Below the pieces are notes generated by a model. It was not told the origin of the DNA. It saw only the letters and a program-made list of their open reading frames with translations, and made no database searches. This document shows, piece after piece, positions 54,959 to 63,702 of a DNA stretch of 64,000 nucleotides; the first letter of the stretch is position 1, and every line of letters begins with the position of its first letter. The DNA is taken from positions 496,001-560,000 of the forward strand of contig NZ_FTNQ01000002.1 of the NCBI RefSeq assembly GCF_900156455.1. The letters run 5' to 3'. The DNA is from Microbacterium sp. RURRCA19A (GTDB lineage: Bacteria; Actinomycetota; Actinomycetes; Actinomycetales; Microbacteriaceae). The translations under genes were made by a program, and so were the position numbers.

Positions 54959-55597
54959 ATGCGTACGTACAACACGAAGACCCGAATCGGCATGATCGCT
55001 GCGGCCGGCACCGGAGCTGCGGCTCTCGCCGTCGCCGGACTCGCACTGCCGGCCTCGGCCGACGACAACGTCACCTCGACGGATGCCTCCACGACCGCGA
55101 CGCAGTTCGTCGACGCGTCCGACCCGTTCTACACGTGGGTCAGTGACCTCATCGACAGCGGCGACTTCACCGCCAGCCCCCAGACCGCGGTGGGCGACAT
55201 CGCGAAAATCGGACCGCTGGTGCAGGGTCCGCTCGTCAGCGACTCGCTCAACGGCGACGTCGCGTCGGGCAACCAGACCCCCGTCGTGTCGGGCAACGAC
55301 ACCACGGCCCCCGTGGGTTCGGGCAACGACACCACCGCACCGATCGGCTCGGGCAACGACCTCGGCTCCGGCAACGAGATCGGTTCGGGCAACGACGTCA
55401 CCGCCCCGGTCGACGCCCCCGTCGGTTCGGGCAACGACACCGGCGTGTCCACCGGTGACGCCGGCGTCTCCACGGGCGACAACGGCGCGTCGGTCGGCGA
55501 CATCTCCGGCTCGGTGAACGACGTCGTCGGTGGCGTCACCTCGGGCGTCGATGACGTGGTCGACGGTGCGCTCGACCTCGGCGGCATCCTCCGCTGA
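54959..55597 (+). CDS. Secreted SGN(D/E/Q)-repeat protein, unknown function
   Basis: 212 residues. The signal peptide (MIAAAGTGAAALAVAGLALP, cleavage near PASA/DD at 34) leads to an acidic mature protein. Residues about 50-100 look helical (PFYTWVSDLIDSG). Residues about 103-165 hold seven SGN-D/E/Q motifs, mostly GSGND separated by TTAP- or VDAP-type spacers, followed by Gly/Asp/Val-rich segments (STGDAGVSTGDNGASVGD). No sorting signal or lipobox. Low-complexity Asp/Asn turns suggest cation binding or an extended wall-associated domain. I recognise no family. The 253-bp gap upstream holds no clear gene. Confidence 0.7.
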   Translation: MRTYNTKTRIGMIAAAGTGAAALAVAGLALPASADDNVTSTDASTTATQFVDASDPFYTWVSDLIDSGDFTASPQTAVGDIAKIGPLVQGPLVSDSLNGDVASGNQTPVVSGNDTTAPVGSGNDTTAPIGSGNDLGSGNEIGSGNDVTAPVDAPVGSGNDTGVSTGDAGVSTGDNGASVGDISGSVNDVVGGVTSGVDDVVDGALDLGGILR

Positions 55598-55604
55598 CCT
55601 CTGC

Positions 55605-55674
55605 ACCCGCTCAGTGGCGCCACCCTCCTGGGTGGACCCGCTCAGTGGCGCCACCCTCCGGGGTGGCGCCACTG
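55605..55674 (+). terminator. Duplicated element and strong hairpin terminator
   Basis: A 24-bp sequence beginning ACCCGCTCAGTGGCGCC occurs at 55605-55628 and again at 55636-55659. The second copy continues into a perfect hairpin: CAGTGGCGCCACCC (55643-55656), TCCG, GGGTGGCGCCACTG (55661-55674). The first copy folds only a short CCACCC/GGGTGG stem. It ends the SGND gene and, from the other side, the MFS gene. Confidence 0.75.
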
Positions 55675-55703
55675 TCATATGGGGGGGGAGCGGCCCGAGC
55701 GTG

Positions 55704-57134
55704 TCAGTGCCGTTCTGCCCGTGCGCCTGAGGCGGCGACGGCGGCGAGCAGGGAGACCCCCGCGGCGGCGAGGAAGAGCCAGGAGAACCCACCCGTCAAC
55801 GCCTCCGGTCGAGCGGCGCCCGCGCCCAGCAGATCGGTCGTGCGGGCTGCGGCGAGCGTGGACAGGGCGGCGAGGCCGAGCGCACCGCCGATCTGCTGGC
55901 TGGTGTTCACGAGCCCTCCGGCGAGGCCCGACTCGCTCTCGGTGACGCCGTCGACCGCGAGGTGCGTCGCGGTGACGAACGCGCCGCCGAGGCCGACGCC
56001 GACGAGGAGTGTGGGGCCGAGCAGGTGGACGGCGAACGACGCGTCCGCCGGTGCGGCCGAGAGCCAGATCAGTCCGGATGCCAGCACGACGAGGGATCCG
56101 ATCAGGGTGGGCCGCGCGCCGATCCGCGCCATGACGGTGGGTGCGATCCCCGCGACGACGACCAGGGCGCCCGCGAGCGGGAGCTGACTGATGCCCGTCA
56201 CGAAGGCGTCATCCCCCAGAACCGCCTGCATGTACACCGACAGGGCGAAGAAGAGCGCGACGGTGGCTCCGCCCACGAGGAGCATCACGATGTTGCCCGC
56301 GCGGAGGGTGCGGCTGCGGAAGAAGGTCAGGGGTACGAGCGGCTCGGCGGTCCGGCGCTCGATGACCACGAACAGGATGCCGAGCGCCACCGCGACAGCC
56401 GCGAGGCCGAGGGCCAGCGGGTGGGCGAAGCCGAGGCGCTCCGCGGCGGAGAGCGCCCCCACGATGGAGACGAGGGCAGCGGTGATGGTCACCGCCCCCG
56501 GGACGTCCAGGCGAGTGGTGCTGCCCGCGGTGTCGCGGTCCACGAGCAGCGGAAGCGCGACGAGCACCAGCACTCCCACCGGCACGTTCACGAAGAACAC
56601 CGACTGCCAGCCGAGCGTCGCGGTCAGCACACCGCCGAGCAGGACGCCCGCGGCCGACCCGATGCCGGCGACCGCGCCCCACACTCCGAGGGCGCGCGTG
56701 CGCTCGCCGCGGTCCGGGAAGACGTGGGTCAGGAGGGCGAGTGCAGCGGGCGCGAGCAGCGCCGCCGACGCGCCCTGGAGGGCCCGCGCCGTGAGCAGCA
56801 TCCCGCTCGTGATCGACAGTCCGGCCAGGGTCGAGGATGCCACGAAACCGGCGATTCCGACGAGGAAGATCCGGCGATGACCGAAGCGGTCGGCGAGTCG
56901 TCCGCCGAGGAGGAGGAGCCCACCGAACGCGAGCACGTACGCGGTGATGACCCAGGCGAGGGCGGCGGTGTCCATGTGCATCTGCTCACCCAGGACGGGG
57001 AGTGCGATGTTGACGATCGAGGCGTCCAGGACCACGAGGAACTGAGCGAGCGCGAGGACCGTGAGGGCCCACCACGGGCGGGCGCTGCGCGCGCTCGCCG
57101 TCGAGGGGGAGGTGAGAGAGGGGGAGGGAGACAT
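55704..57134 (-). CDS. MFS drug exporter, DHA2 (14-helix) type
   Basis: 476 residues from the ATG at 57134 (GAAAGG eight bases upstream); an upstream ATG at 57173 lies inside the operator region. FLVVLDASIVNIALPVLGEQ is the DHA2 motif D1, RLADRFGHRRIFLVGI the motif A between helices 2 and 3, and GVWGAVAGIGSAAGVLLGGV the antiporter motif C. Proton-driven export of drugs or other amphiphiles. The adjacent TetR gene and matching palindromes upstream of both genes make local repression likely. Confidence 0.92.
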   Translation of the reverse strand: MSPSPSLTSPSTASARSARPWWALTVLALAQFLVVLDASIVNIALPVLGEQMHMDTAALAWVITAYVLAFGGLLLLGGRLADRFGHRRIFLVGIAGFVASSTLAGLSITSGMLLTARALQGASAALLAPAALALLTHVFPDRGERTRALGVWGAVAGIGSAAGVLLGGVLTATLGWQSVFFVNVPVGVLVLVALPLLVDRDTAGSTTRLDVPGAVTITAALVSIVGALSAAERLGFAHPLALGLAAVAVALGILFVVIERRTAEPLVPLTFFRSRTLRAGNIVMLLVGGATVALFFALSVYMQAVLGDDAFVTGISQLPLAGALVVVAGIAPTVMARIGARPTLIGSLVVLASGLIWLSAAPADASFAVHLLGPTLLVGVGLGGAFVTATHLAVDGVTESESGLAGGLVNTSQQIGGALGLAALSTLAAARTTDLLGAGAARPEALTGGFSWLFLAAAGVSLLAAVAASGARAERH

Positions 57135-57157
57135 GGAGGCGACCTTTCGATGATGAT

Positions 57158-57176
57158 GTGAGTGTGCAATCACTCA
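57158..57176. promoter_or_regulatory. TetR operator upstream of the MFS gene
   Basis: GTGAGTGTGCAATCACTCA matches the palindrome in front of the TetR gene (57781-57799) at 16 of 19 positions. Confidence 0.7.
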
Positions 57177-57218
57177 CTAACGGAGAAATGAAAGTCCGAG
57201 ATCGGCGGTCTGCGGCGA

Positions 57219-57776
57219 TCAGGACGGGTGGCGGATGCCGGAACCCACGATCCGCGCCCATTCGGCGGTCTCGTCGTCGGAGTGGGTGGTCGCGATGAGG
57301 TGGCAGAGCTGCCCGAAGGCGATGAACCGCTGCACGTCGGCATCCGGGGCGTGCGAGCGGTCCTTGGCGAACATCGTCACCTTCGCGATGCCGGCGCGAA
57401 GGGCGGCGCCGATCTCCTCCACTTCGGCGACGGACAGGGCGTGGACCTGGAGCATCAGGAGGGCGCGGTCGCGGAGGAGTTCCGCGTAGGCGCCGCCCAT
57501 GGCATCCAGGATTCCTGTCGGCGACTGGTCGTCCGACGCGTCCGCCCCCCGCGCCAGGGCTTTCGAGACCTGTGCGAAGCACGACTCGAGGGCGGAGGCG
57601 AAGAGGGTCTCCTTGCTGGGGAACAGCTTGAAGACGTAGGCGGGGGAGATCCCCGCCTCGCGTGCGACGTCCGCCACCGTGGTGCCGTGGAAGCCGCCTT
57701 TCGCGAAGGTCCGCAGTGCGGCCGCGGTGACGAGGGGGCGCCGCGCCTCGGCGGTGGAGAGAGTGGTGGTGGACAT
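57219..57776 (-). CDS. TetR family repressor of the MFS exporter
   Basis: 185 residues from the ATG at 57776; an ATG at 57800 would put part of the operator inside the gene. The helix-turn-helix reads TTVADVAREAGISPAYVFKL followed by FPSKETLFASAL. It is encoded just upstream of the exporter on the same strand and has a perfect 20-bp palindrome at its start. The ligand is presumably an exported compound. Confidence 0.9.
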   Translation of the reverse strand: MSTTTLSTAEARRPLVTAAALRTFAKGGFHGTTVADVAREAGISPAYVFKLFPSKETLFASALESCFAQVSKALARGADASDDQSPTGILDAMGGAYAELLRDRALLMLQVHALSVAEVEEIGAALRAGIAKVTMFAKDRSHAPDADVQRFIAFGQLCHLIATTHSDDETAEWARIVGSGIRHPS

Positions 57777-57778
57777 GT

Positions 57779-57798
57779 GAGTGACTGTACAGTCACTC
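57779..57798. promoter_or_regulatory. TetR autoregulatory palindrome
   Basis: GAGTGACTGTACAGTCACTC is a perfect 20-bp palindrome lying immediately before the TetR start codon. Confidence 0.8.
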
Positions 57799-57833
57799 AT
57801 GGTCGGACGCAAGGGGAGCGCGGGCGGGCTACG

Positions 57834-59276
57834 TCACTCGGGAAGCGCGGGATGCCTCTCGCTCGGTGCCTGACGCGCCGGAATGAGCAGCGCCAGGACG
57901 AGCGCGACGATCGCCGCGCCGAGACCGAGGGCGAACGAGACGTCGAAGGCCTGGGCCGTCGGCACGCGGGCCTCGCCCTCGCCCGTCGACAGCGTGGCCA
58001 GGACGACACCGACCACGGCCGCCGACGTGCTCGTGCCCAGGGAGCGCGCGAGGGCGTTGAGGCCGTTCGACGCGCCCGTCTCGCTCGGCGGCACCGAACG
58101 CATGATGAGCATGGGCATCGCGGCGTAGCCGAAGCCGATCCCGAAGCCGATGAGGATGTTCGCCACGACGAAGTGCCACACCTCGGTCGCGAATAGCAGG
58201 CTGAAGCCGTAGGCGAGGATCAGCGACACCGAACCGGCGACGAGGAGCACCCGTGGACCGATGGTCCGGGCGAGGGCGCCCGACAGTGGCGAGAGCACCA
58301 TCATCACCAGACCCGAGGGCATGACCACCAGGCTCGCGATGAACAGGGACAGGCCGAGACCGACCCCCGTGGCGGTCGGGAGCTCGAGGATCTGCGGGTG
58401 CGACACGTTCGAGGTGAACAGGGCGAAGCCCATCGCGATCGAGGCGAGGTTGGTGAGCAGCACGGGACGCCGGGCGGCGACGCGCAGGTCGAGGAGCGGC
58501 TCGTCGATGCGGAGTTCGTACCAGCCCCACGCCAGCAGGACCAGGATGCCGCCGGCGGCCAGGCCGAGGGTGAGCGGCGACGTCCACCCCCACGAGTTGC
58601 CGCGCGACACCGCGAGGAGCACGCCGATCAGGCCGACCGCGAGTCCCGCCGCTCCGACGTAGTCGAAGCGCCCGGCGGTGCGCAGCACGCTCACCGGCAC
58701 GATCCACAGCACCAGGACGAACACGACGGCGCCGAGGGCGGCGGCGATCCAGAACAGCCAGTGCCAGTCCGTGCTCTCCGCGACGAGCGCGCTGATGGGG
58801 AGGCCCACGGCGCCGCCGACGCCGAGGGTGGCGCTCATGAGGGCGACCGCGCTGTCGACCCGGTTCTCGTGGAGGACATCGCGCATGATCGAGATGCCGA
58901 GGGGGACGACGCCGACCACCGCGCCCTGCAGGGCACGCCCCACGATCAACCCGACGATGCCGGGCGAGAGCGCCGCGATCACCGACCCGGCGATCATCAC
59001 GGCCAGCAGAACGAGCACGATGCGTCGCTTGCCGTACATGTCGCCGAGGCGTCCGGCGATCGGCGTGATGACGGCGGCTGCGAGCAGCGTGGACGTCACG
59101 ACCCAGGCGGTGTCGTCCCTCGAGGCGTTCAGGAGCTCGGGCAGCTTCGCCTGGATCGGCACCACGAGGGTGAACAGGAACGACGAGCACAGGCCCGCGA
59201 CGGCCAGCACGGCGACCACCGCGCCGTTCGGGGTGCTCCGGGACAGTCTTCTGCGCGCGTTCTCGTCCCGTGACAT
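57834..59276 (-). CDS. Second MFS exporter, DHA2-like
   Basis: 480 residues from the ATG at 59276; a longer form from 59339 is possible. About 14 helices. LLAAAVITPIAGRLGDMYGK with RRIVLVLLAVMIAGSVIAAL is motif A; TLGVGGAVGLPISALVAEST matches motif C. It is separated from the TetR gene by only 58 bp in the same direction, so it could share regulation, although no palindrome like those at 57158 and 57779 lies directly upstream of it. Substrate unknown. Confidence 0.9.
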   Translation of the reverse strand: MSRDENARRRLSRSTPNGAVVAVLAVAGLCSSFLFTLVVPIQAKLPELLNASRDDTAWVVTSTLLAAAVITPIAGRLGDMYGKRRIVLVLLAVMIAGSVIAALSPGIVGLIVGRALQGAVVGVVPLGISIMRDVLHENRVDSAVALMSATLGVGGAVGLPISALVAESTDWHWLFWIAAALGAVVFVLVLWIVPVSVLRTAGRFDYVGAAGLAVGLIGVLLAVSRGNSWGWTSPLTLGLAAGGILVLLAWGWYELRIDEPLLDLRVAARRPVLLTNLASIAMGFALFTSNVSHPQILELPTATGVGLGLSLFIASLVVMPSGLVMMVLSPLSGALARTIGPRVLLVAGSVSLILAYGFSLLFATEVWHFVVANILIGFGIGFGYAAMPMLIMRSVPPSETGASNGLNALARSLGTSTSAAVVGVVLATLSTGEGEARVPTAQAFDVSFALGLGAAIVALVLALLIPARQAPSERHPALPE

Positions 59277-59413
59277 CGGTTCCAGGCTATCCGTCCCGCC
59301 CGGTTCGAGGGCCGGCATCCCCGCTGGTCCGCCCGACATTGAAACGCATCAACCCCCTCCCCGGATCAGCTAGCATCCGAAGCAGACGGTCGAGGCGGAC
59401 GAAGGGGGCGCGG

Positions 59414-60463
59414 GTGTCGAACGGGATGCGCACGCCGAGCATGGCGGACGTGGCGCGCGTCGCGGGGGTGGCCCTGGGCACCGTCTCGAACGTGCTGAAC
59501 CACCCCGCCAAGGTCTCGCCGGCCACGCTCGCCAAAGTGCAAGGGGCGATCGCCGAGCTCGGCTTCGTCCGCAACTCCAACGCCCAGCAGCTCGCGGCGG
59601 GACGTTCGAGCAGCATCGGTCTGGTCGTCATCGACATCAGCAACTCGCTGTTCGTCGACATCGCGCGGGGTGCCCAGCGATTCGCGGCCGAGCTGGGGAT
59701 GAACGTTCTCGTCGCCAACAGTGACAATCGCGCGGATCAGCAGCGCGCCGACCTGGACTTCTTCGACGAGGCCCGCGTGAGCGGCATCCTGTTGGCTCCG
59801 ATGGAGGATGCCAGTGACGACGTCGCGCGCATCCGGAGCCACGGTCGACCGACCGTCGTCCTCAACTACGACTCGGGCAAGGCCGACTGCTGCCAGGTGC
59901 TGATCGACAACGAGGAGGTCGGGTACCTGGCCGCGCGCCACCTCATCGACATGGGACGCACCCGTCTGGCCTTCGTCGGCGGCCGCGACTACCTGCAGCC
60001 GGTGGCGCTGCGCCGGCGCGGCGTGCGGCGTGCGGTCGAGGAGGAGGGTGGGAGGGTCTCGTTGCAGGAGGTCCCGACGGAGAACCTCGACCCTCCCGGC
60101 GGTCTGCGGGCAGGGGAAGAGCTCGCGGGGGAGGTGCGCGCCGGGCGTCTCGACGGGGTCATCGCGGTCACCGACCTCCTCGGGATGGCGATCATCCAGG
60201 TGTTCAACGCGCACAGCATCGAGGTGCCGGGCGACGTGGCCGTGATGGGATGCGACCACAACTCGGCCGCATGGGGCGGCATGATCCCGCTGACATCGGT
60301 CCAGATGCAGGGTCTCGACATGGGCCGCGAAGCCGTCCGGCTGCTGATGGCCGAGATCGAGGACGGGGCGGATCACGTTCACGTCACCACGGTGCTCCAG
60401 CCCGAACTCGTCGTTCGGGAGAGCACGGTCGGTCGTCGGACCGCCGCGAACCCCGATCTCTGA
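59414..60463 (+). CDS. LacI family repressor of the downstream sugar importer
   Basis: 349 residues from a GTG with AAGGGGG upstream. HTH: SMADVARVAGVALGTVSNVL then NHPAKVSPATLAKV. Sugar-binding domain: SIGLVVIDISNSLFVDIARG, IAVTDLLGMAIIQVFNAHSI, VAVMGCDHNSAAWGG. It precedes an ABC importer and is separated from it by two palindromic TGAAGCG(C/T)TTCA sites, so it very likely represses that operon. A longer in-frame upstream start lacks a ribosome-binding site. Confidence 0.92.
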   Translation: MSNGMRTPSMADVARVAGVALGTVSNVLNHPAKVSPATLAKVQGAIAELGFVRNSNAQQLAAGRSSSIGLVVIDISNSLFVDIARGAQRFAAELGMNVLVANSDNRADQQRADLDFFDEARVSGILLAPMEDASDDVARIRSHGRPTVVLNYDSGKADCCQVLIDNEEVGYLAARHLIDMGRTRLAFVGGRDYLQPVALRRRGVRRAVEEEGGRVSLQEVPTENLDPPGGLRAGEELAGEVRAGRLDGVIAVTDLLGMAIIQVFNAHSIEVPGDVAVMGCDHNSAAWGGMIPLTSVQMQGLDMGREAVRLLMAEIEDGADHVHVTTVLQPELVVRESTVGRRTAANPDL

Positions 60464-60527
60464 AGCGTTTCAAAAAATCCTTGACTCACCTGCGAGGGGC
60501 TTGCATAATCCTCTTGAAGCGCTTCAA
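60461..60527 (+). promoter_or_regulatory. Promoter with two LacI operators for the sugar importer
   Basis: Operators TGAAGCGTTTCA (60461-60472, overlapping the LacI stop codon) and the perfect palindrome TTGAAGCGCTTCAA (60514-60527) flank a good promoter: -35 TTGACT (60481-60486), 17-bp spacer, -10 CATAAT (60504-60509). Repressor on the downstream site would cover the transcription start; the pair may loop across the promoter. Confidence 0.85.
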
Positions 60528-60556
60528 TGACGGAGGCGCGTTTTCGAGGAGGAAAA

Positions 60557-61852
60557 GTGTCCACAGCATTCATGCGGTCGCGCCGGACGGTCGCCATCGT
60601 CGCGACAGGTGCCGCCGCGCTCCTGGCCCTCACCGCCTGCGCCGGTGGCGGCGGGAACGCCGCCGGAGGGTCGAAGTTCTCGTTCCTGGTGAACCAGGAG
60701 AACACCACGATCCCCGATCTCTTGACGAGCCTCAGCACCGATCAGTGCAAGGCCGAGAACGACGCGCAGCCGCTCGAGGTCGAGACGGTCCCCCAGACGC
60801 AGCTCGACCAGAAACTCCAGCTGCTCGCCGGCCAGAACGCGCTGCCCACGCAGTACGCGGCGGGCAACGCCCCGGCCCTCACGAAGGAGCTCGCCAAGGG
60901 CGGCCAGGTCCTCGATCTGAAGAAGACCCTCACGGATCTGGGCGTCATCGACAAGATCCAGCCCGCCGCCATCTCCACCATCGAGCAGCTCTACGGCGGC
61001 TTCAACGTCCTGCCGTACCAGTACAACATCGAGGGCATCTGGTACAACAAGAAGCTCCTCAGCGACAACGGCATCCAGGTTCCCGAGACGTGGGACCAGC
61101 TCACCGCAGCCGCCGCGAAGCTCCAGGGCGCGGGCGTCCAGCCGTTCTCCGCCTCGGGCGAGCAGGGCTGGCCGATCACCCGTCTGATCAGCGGCTACAT
61201 CTTCCGCGACCTCGGTCCCGATGCGCTGCAGAAGGTCGCCGACGGCGAAGCCAAGCTCACCGACCCGGAGTACGTCGCCGCAGCCCAGGCCGTCGCCGAC
61301 CTCGGCACCGCCGGCTACTTCGGTCAGGGCGTGGGCTCGATCGACTACGACACGGCGTTCAACACCTTCCTCACCGGTAAGGCCGCCTTCTTCTACATGG
61401 GCAGCTGGGCGCTGGCGAACTTCGCCGACGAGACGGCGAACCAGATCGGCTCGGACAACATCGGGTTCCTGCCCTTCCCCAGCGTCACCGGCGGCAAGGG
61501 CGACGCCAGCCAGACGCCGGCGAACGTGGGTCTGCCCATGGCGCTGTCGGCCAAGGCCTACAACGACAACACCGGCAAGTGGCTCACCTGCATCGCGAAC
61601 AACTACGGCGCCGAGTCCCTGTCGAAGGCCGACACCATCTCAGGCTTCACCGTCGACGGTGACGTCCAGGTCGACGACCTGACCAAGCTCGTGCAGGACC
61701 AGATCTCCTCCACCAAGGAATCGGTGCTGTGGTTCGAGGCGCTGTTCAGCGCCAAGGCCACCGAGACGAGCCAGAAGAACGCGGCGCAGCTGCTCACCGG
61801 CGCGACCTCTCCCCAGGACTTCATGAGCCTGGTGCAGGCCGACCTGGGCTGA
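60557..61852 (+). CDS. ABC sugar importer: solute-binding lipoprotein
   Basis: 431 residues from a GTG preceded by GAGGAGGAAAA; ATG 60572 is an alternative. Lipobox [11 protein letters not shown]. Type-1 CUT1 binding protein ([60 protein letters not shown]). Its gene leads an operon with two permeases and a dehydrogenase. The ligand may be a polyol or a sugar oxidised by that dehydrogenase; the sequence does not name it. Confidence 0.9.
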   Translation: MSTAFMRSRRTVAIVATGAAALLALTACAGGGGNAAGGSKFSFLVNQENTTIPDLLTSLSTDQCKAENDAQPLEVETVPQTQLDQKLQLLAGQNALPTQYAAGNAPALTKELAKGGQVLDLKKTLTDLGVIDKIQPAAISTIEQLYGGFNVLPYQYNIEGIWYNKKLLSDNGIQVPETWDQLTAAAAKLQGAGVQPFSASGEQGWPITRLISGYIFRDLGPDALQKVADGEAKLTDPEYVAAAQAVADLGTAGYFGQGVGSIDYDTAFNTFLTGKAAFFYMGSWALANFADETANQIGSDNIGFLPFPSVTGGKGDASQTPANVGLPMALSAKAYNDNTGKWLTCIANNYGAESLSKADTISGFTVDGDVQVDDLTKLVQDQISSTKESVLWFEALFSAKATETSQKNAAQLLTGATSPQDFMSLVQADLG

Positions 61853-61862
61853 CGTGTCCTCC

Positions 61863-61894
61863 GAGGCGGGGGCGACCAGCCTTGCCCCCGCCTC
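61863..61894 (+). terminator. Intercistronic hairpin between binding protein and permease genes
   Basis: GAGGCGGGGGC (61863-61873) and GCCCCCGCCTC (61884-61894) form a perfect 11-bp stem. Same position within the operon as the hairpin at 28270-28299. Confidence 0.65.
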
Positions 61895-61917
61895 CCCTCC
61901 CCTCCGAAGGAATCCCC

Positions 61918-62802
61918 ATGAACAAAGTCCTCGGCGACCGCCGCGCGATCGCGCTGCTGCTCGGGCCGGCGCTCCTCGTCTACACCCTCGTCATGCTCAT
62001 CCCGGTGGTGTGGTCGCTCGGGTACACGCTCTTCGAGGGCAACGCGATCTCGGGATTCGAGTTCGTCGGCACCGACAACCTCGTGCGCCTGTTCACGGAC
62101 CCGCGCGTCGCCGAGGCCCTGCGCTTCACGCTGCTCTACGCGGTGATCATCACCGCGGGGCAGGTGCTGCTCGGGTACCTGCTCGCGCTCTTCTACGTCT
62201 TCGTCCTCCGCAACCGCGGCAGCGTCGTCCGGACCCTGGTGTTCTTCCCCGTCATCATCCCCACCGTCGCCGTCGCCCTCATGTTCCAGAAGCTCTTCGA
62301 GGTGGCGCCGCAGACCGGCCCGGTGAACGCCCTGCTGAACGTCTTCGGGGTGGCATCCATCGACTGGTTCGGCAGCCCCGTCAGCGCGATCGTCGTCCTG
62401 GTGATCATGGATCTCTGGCGGTCGATGGGCTTCTACGCGGTCCTGCTCTACACGGGCCTGCTCGACATCCCCGACGACATCATGGAGTCCGCGCGCCTGG
62501 ACGGCGCGAACGGCTGGCGCATGGTGCGCAGCATCGTGCTTCCGCTGTCGCTGCCGGTCCTGCTGTCGTCGATCATCTTCTCGATCAACGGCACCCTCAA
62601 GGTCTTCGACTCGATCGTGGCCCTGACCAACGGAGGCCCGGGAACGGCGACCACTCCGCTGACCCTCTACATGTTCCAGACCTCGTTCAGCTACGGCGAA
62701 TACGGCTACGGCGCCTCGATCGCGCTGCTGCTGACGATCCTGTGCCTGATCGTGACCGTCTTCATCTTCCGGTCGTCTCGTCGCGACGTCACGAAGGGCT
62801 GA
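61918..62802 (+). CDS. ABC sugar importer permease (MalF-like)
   Basis: 294 residues, ATG with GAAGGAA upstream. Six helices, starting [20 protein letters not shown]. The EAA loop reads [20 protein letters not shown]. Partner of the following MalG-like permease. No ATPase gene adjoins; a shared MsiK-type ATPase elsewhere would be needed. Confidence 0.92.
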   Translation: MNKVLGDRRAIALLLGPALLVYTLVMLIPVVWSLGYTLFEGNAISGFEFVGTDNLVRLFTDPRVAEALRFTLLYAVIITAGQVLLGYLLALFYVFVLRNRGSVVRTLVFFPVIIPTVAVALMFQKLFEVAPQTGPVNALLNVFGVASIDWFGSPVSAIVVLVIMDLWRSMGFYAVLLYTGLLDIPDDIMESARLDGANGWRMVRSIVLPLSLPVLLSSIIFSINGTLKVFDSIVALTNGGPGTATTPLTLYMFQTSFSYGEYGYGASIALLLTILCLIVTVFIFRSSRRDVTKG

Positions 62803-62808
62803 TCCGCC

Positions 62809-63702
62809 ATGTCCACCGCCACCCTTCCGACCTCCTCCGAACAGCTGCGTCCTCGACGCCGCCCGGCTTCGCGCGCGGGCTCGGTCCGCCGCATCCCCGG
62901 CACCGTCCTCATCGTCCTGCTGGTGGCGATCGAGGTGCTCCCGTTGCTCTGGCTGCTCATGAACTCCTTCAAGAGCCAAGACGAGTTCCTCAACGCCCCC
63001 ACCTGGGCGCTCCCGCGCGAGCTGAACCTGCAGAACTACGTCGATGCCTGGGTCACCGGCAACATCGGCCAGTACCTCGGCAACAGCGTCGTCGCGGTGT
63101 TCCCCGCGCTGGCGCTCATGCTGCTGCTCGGCGTCGCCGCCGGGTTCGTGCTCGAGGTGATGGTGTTCCGCGGGCGGGGCGGCATCCTGCTGCTCTTCCT
63201 CGCGGGCATCATGGTGCCCGGCCAGATGATCCTGCTCCCGCTCTTCTCGGTGTACTTCCAGGCGGGCATCACCGGGTCACTGTGGCCGCTCATCATCACC
63301 TACACGGCGACGGGTCTGCCCCTCACGGTGTTCATGATGGCCACGTACTTCCGGGCGATCCCCCGGGAGGTGTTCGAGGCGTCGACGCTGGACGGGGCGT
63401 CGATCTTCCGGTCCTTCTTCTCGGTCGCGCTGCCCATGGCCCGCAACTCGATCGTCACCGTCGGTCTCGTGCAGTTCTTCTTCTTCTGGAACGACCTGCT
63501 CATCGCCCTGACGTTCACCAACTCGTCGCAGCTGCGGACGGTCCAGGTGGGACTGCTCAATTTCACCGGACAGTTCGGTGCGACGCAGTACGGCCCGCTG
63601 TTCGCGGCGATCTGCATCAACGTGTTCGGCATCCTGGCGATCTATCTCGTGCTCAACCAGCGCATCATGGCGGGCCTGGCCAGCGGCGCGGTGAAGGGAT
63701 GA
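62809..63702 (+). CDS. ABC sugar importer permease (MalG-like)
   Basis: 297 residues, starting six bases after the previous permease gene. Six helices ([20 protein letters not shown] onward). EAA loop [20 protein letters not shown]. Overlaps the dehydrogenase gene by ATGA, so transport and first metabolic step are coupled. Confidence 0.92.
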   Translation: MSTATLPTSSEQLRPRRRPASRAGSVRRIPGTVLIVLLVAIEVLPLLWLLMNSFKSQDEFLNAPTWALPRELNLQNYVDAWVTGNIGQYLGNSVVAVFPALALMLLLGVAAGFVLEVMVFRGRGGILLLFLAGIMVPGQMILLPLFSVYFQAGITGSLWPLIITYTATGLPLTVFMMATYFRAIPREVFEASTLDGASIFRSFFSVALPMARNSIVTVGLVQFFFFWNDLLIALTFTNSSQLRTVQVGLLNFTGQFGATQYGPLFAAICINVFGILAIYLVLNQRIMAGLASGAVKG

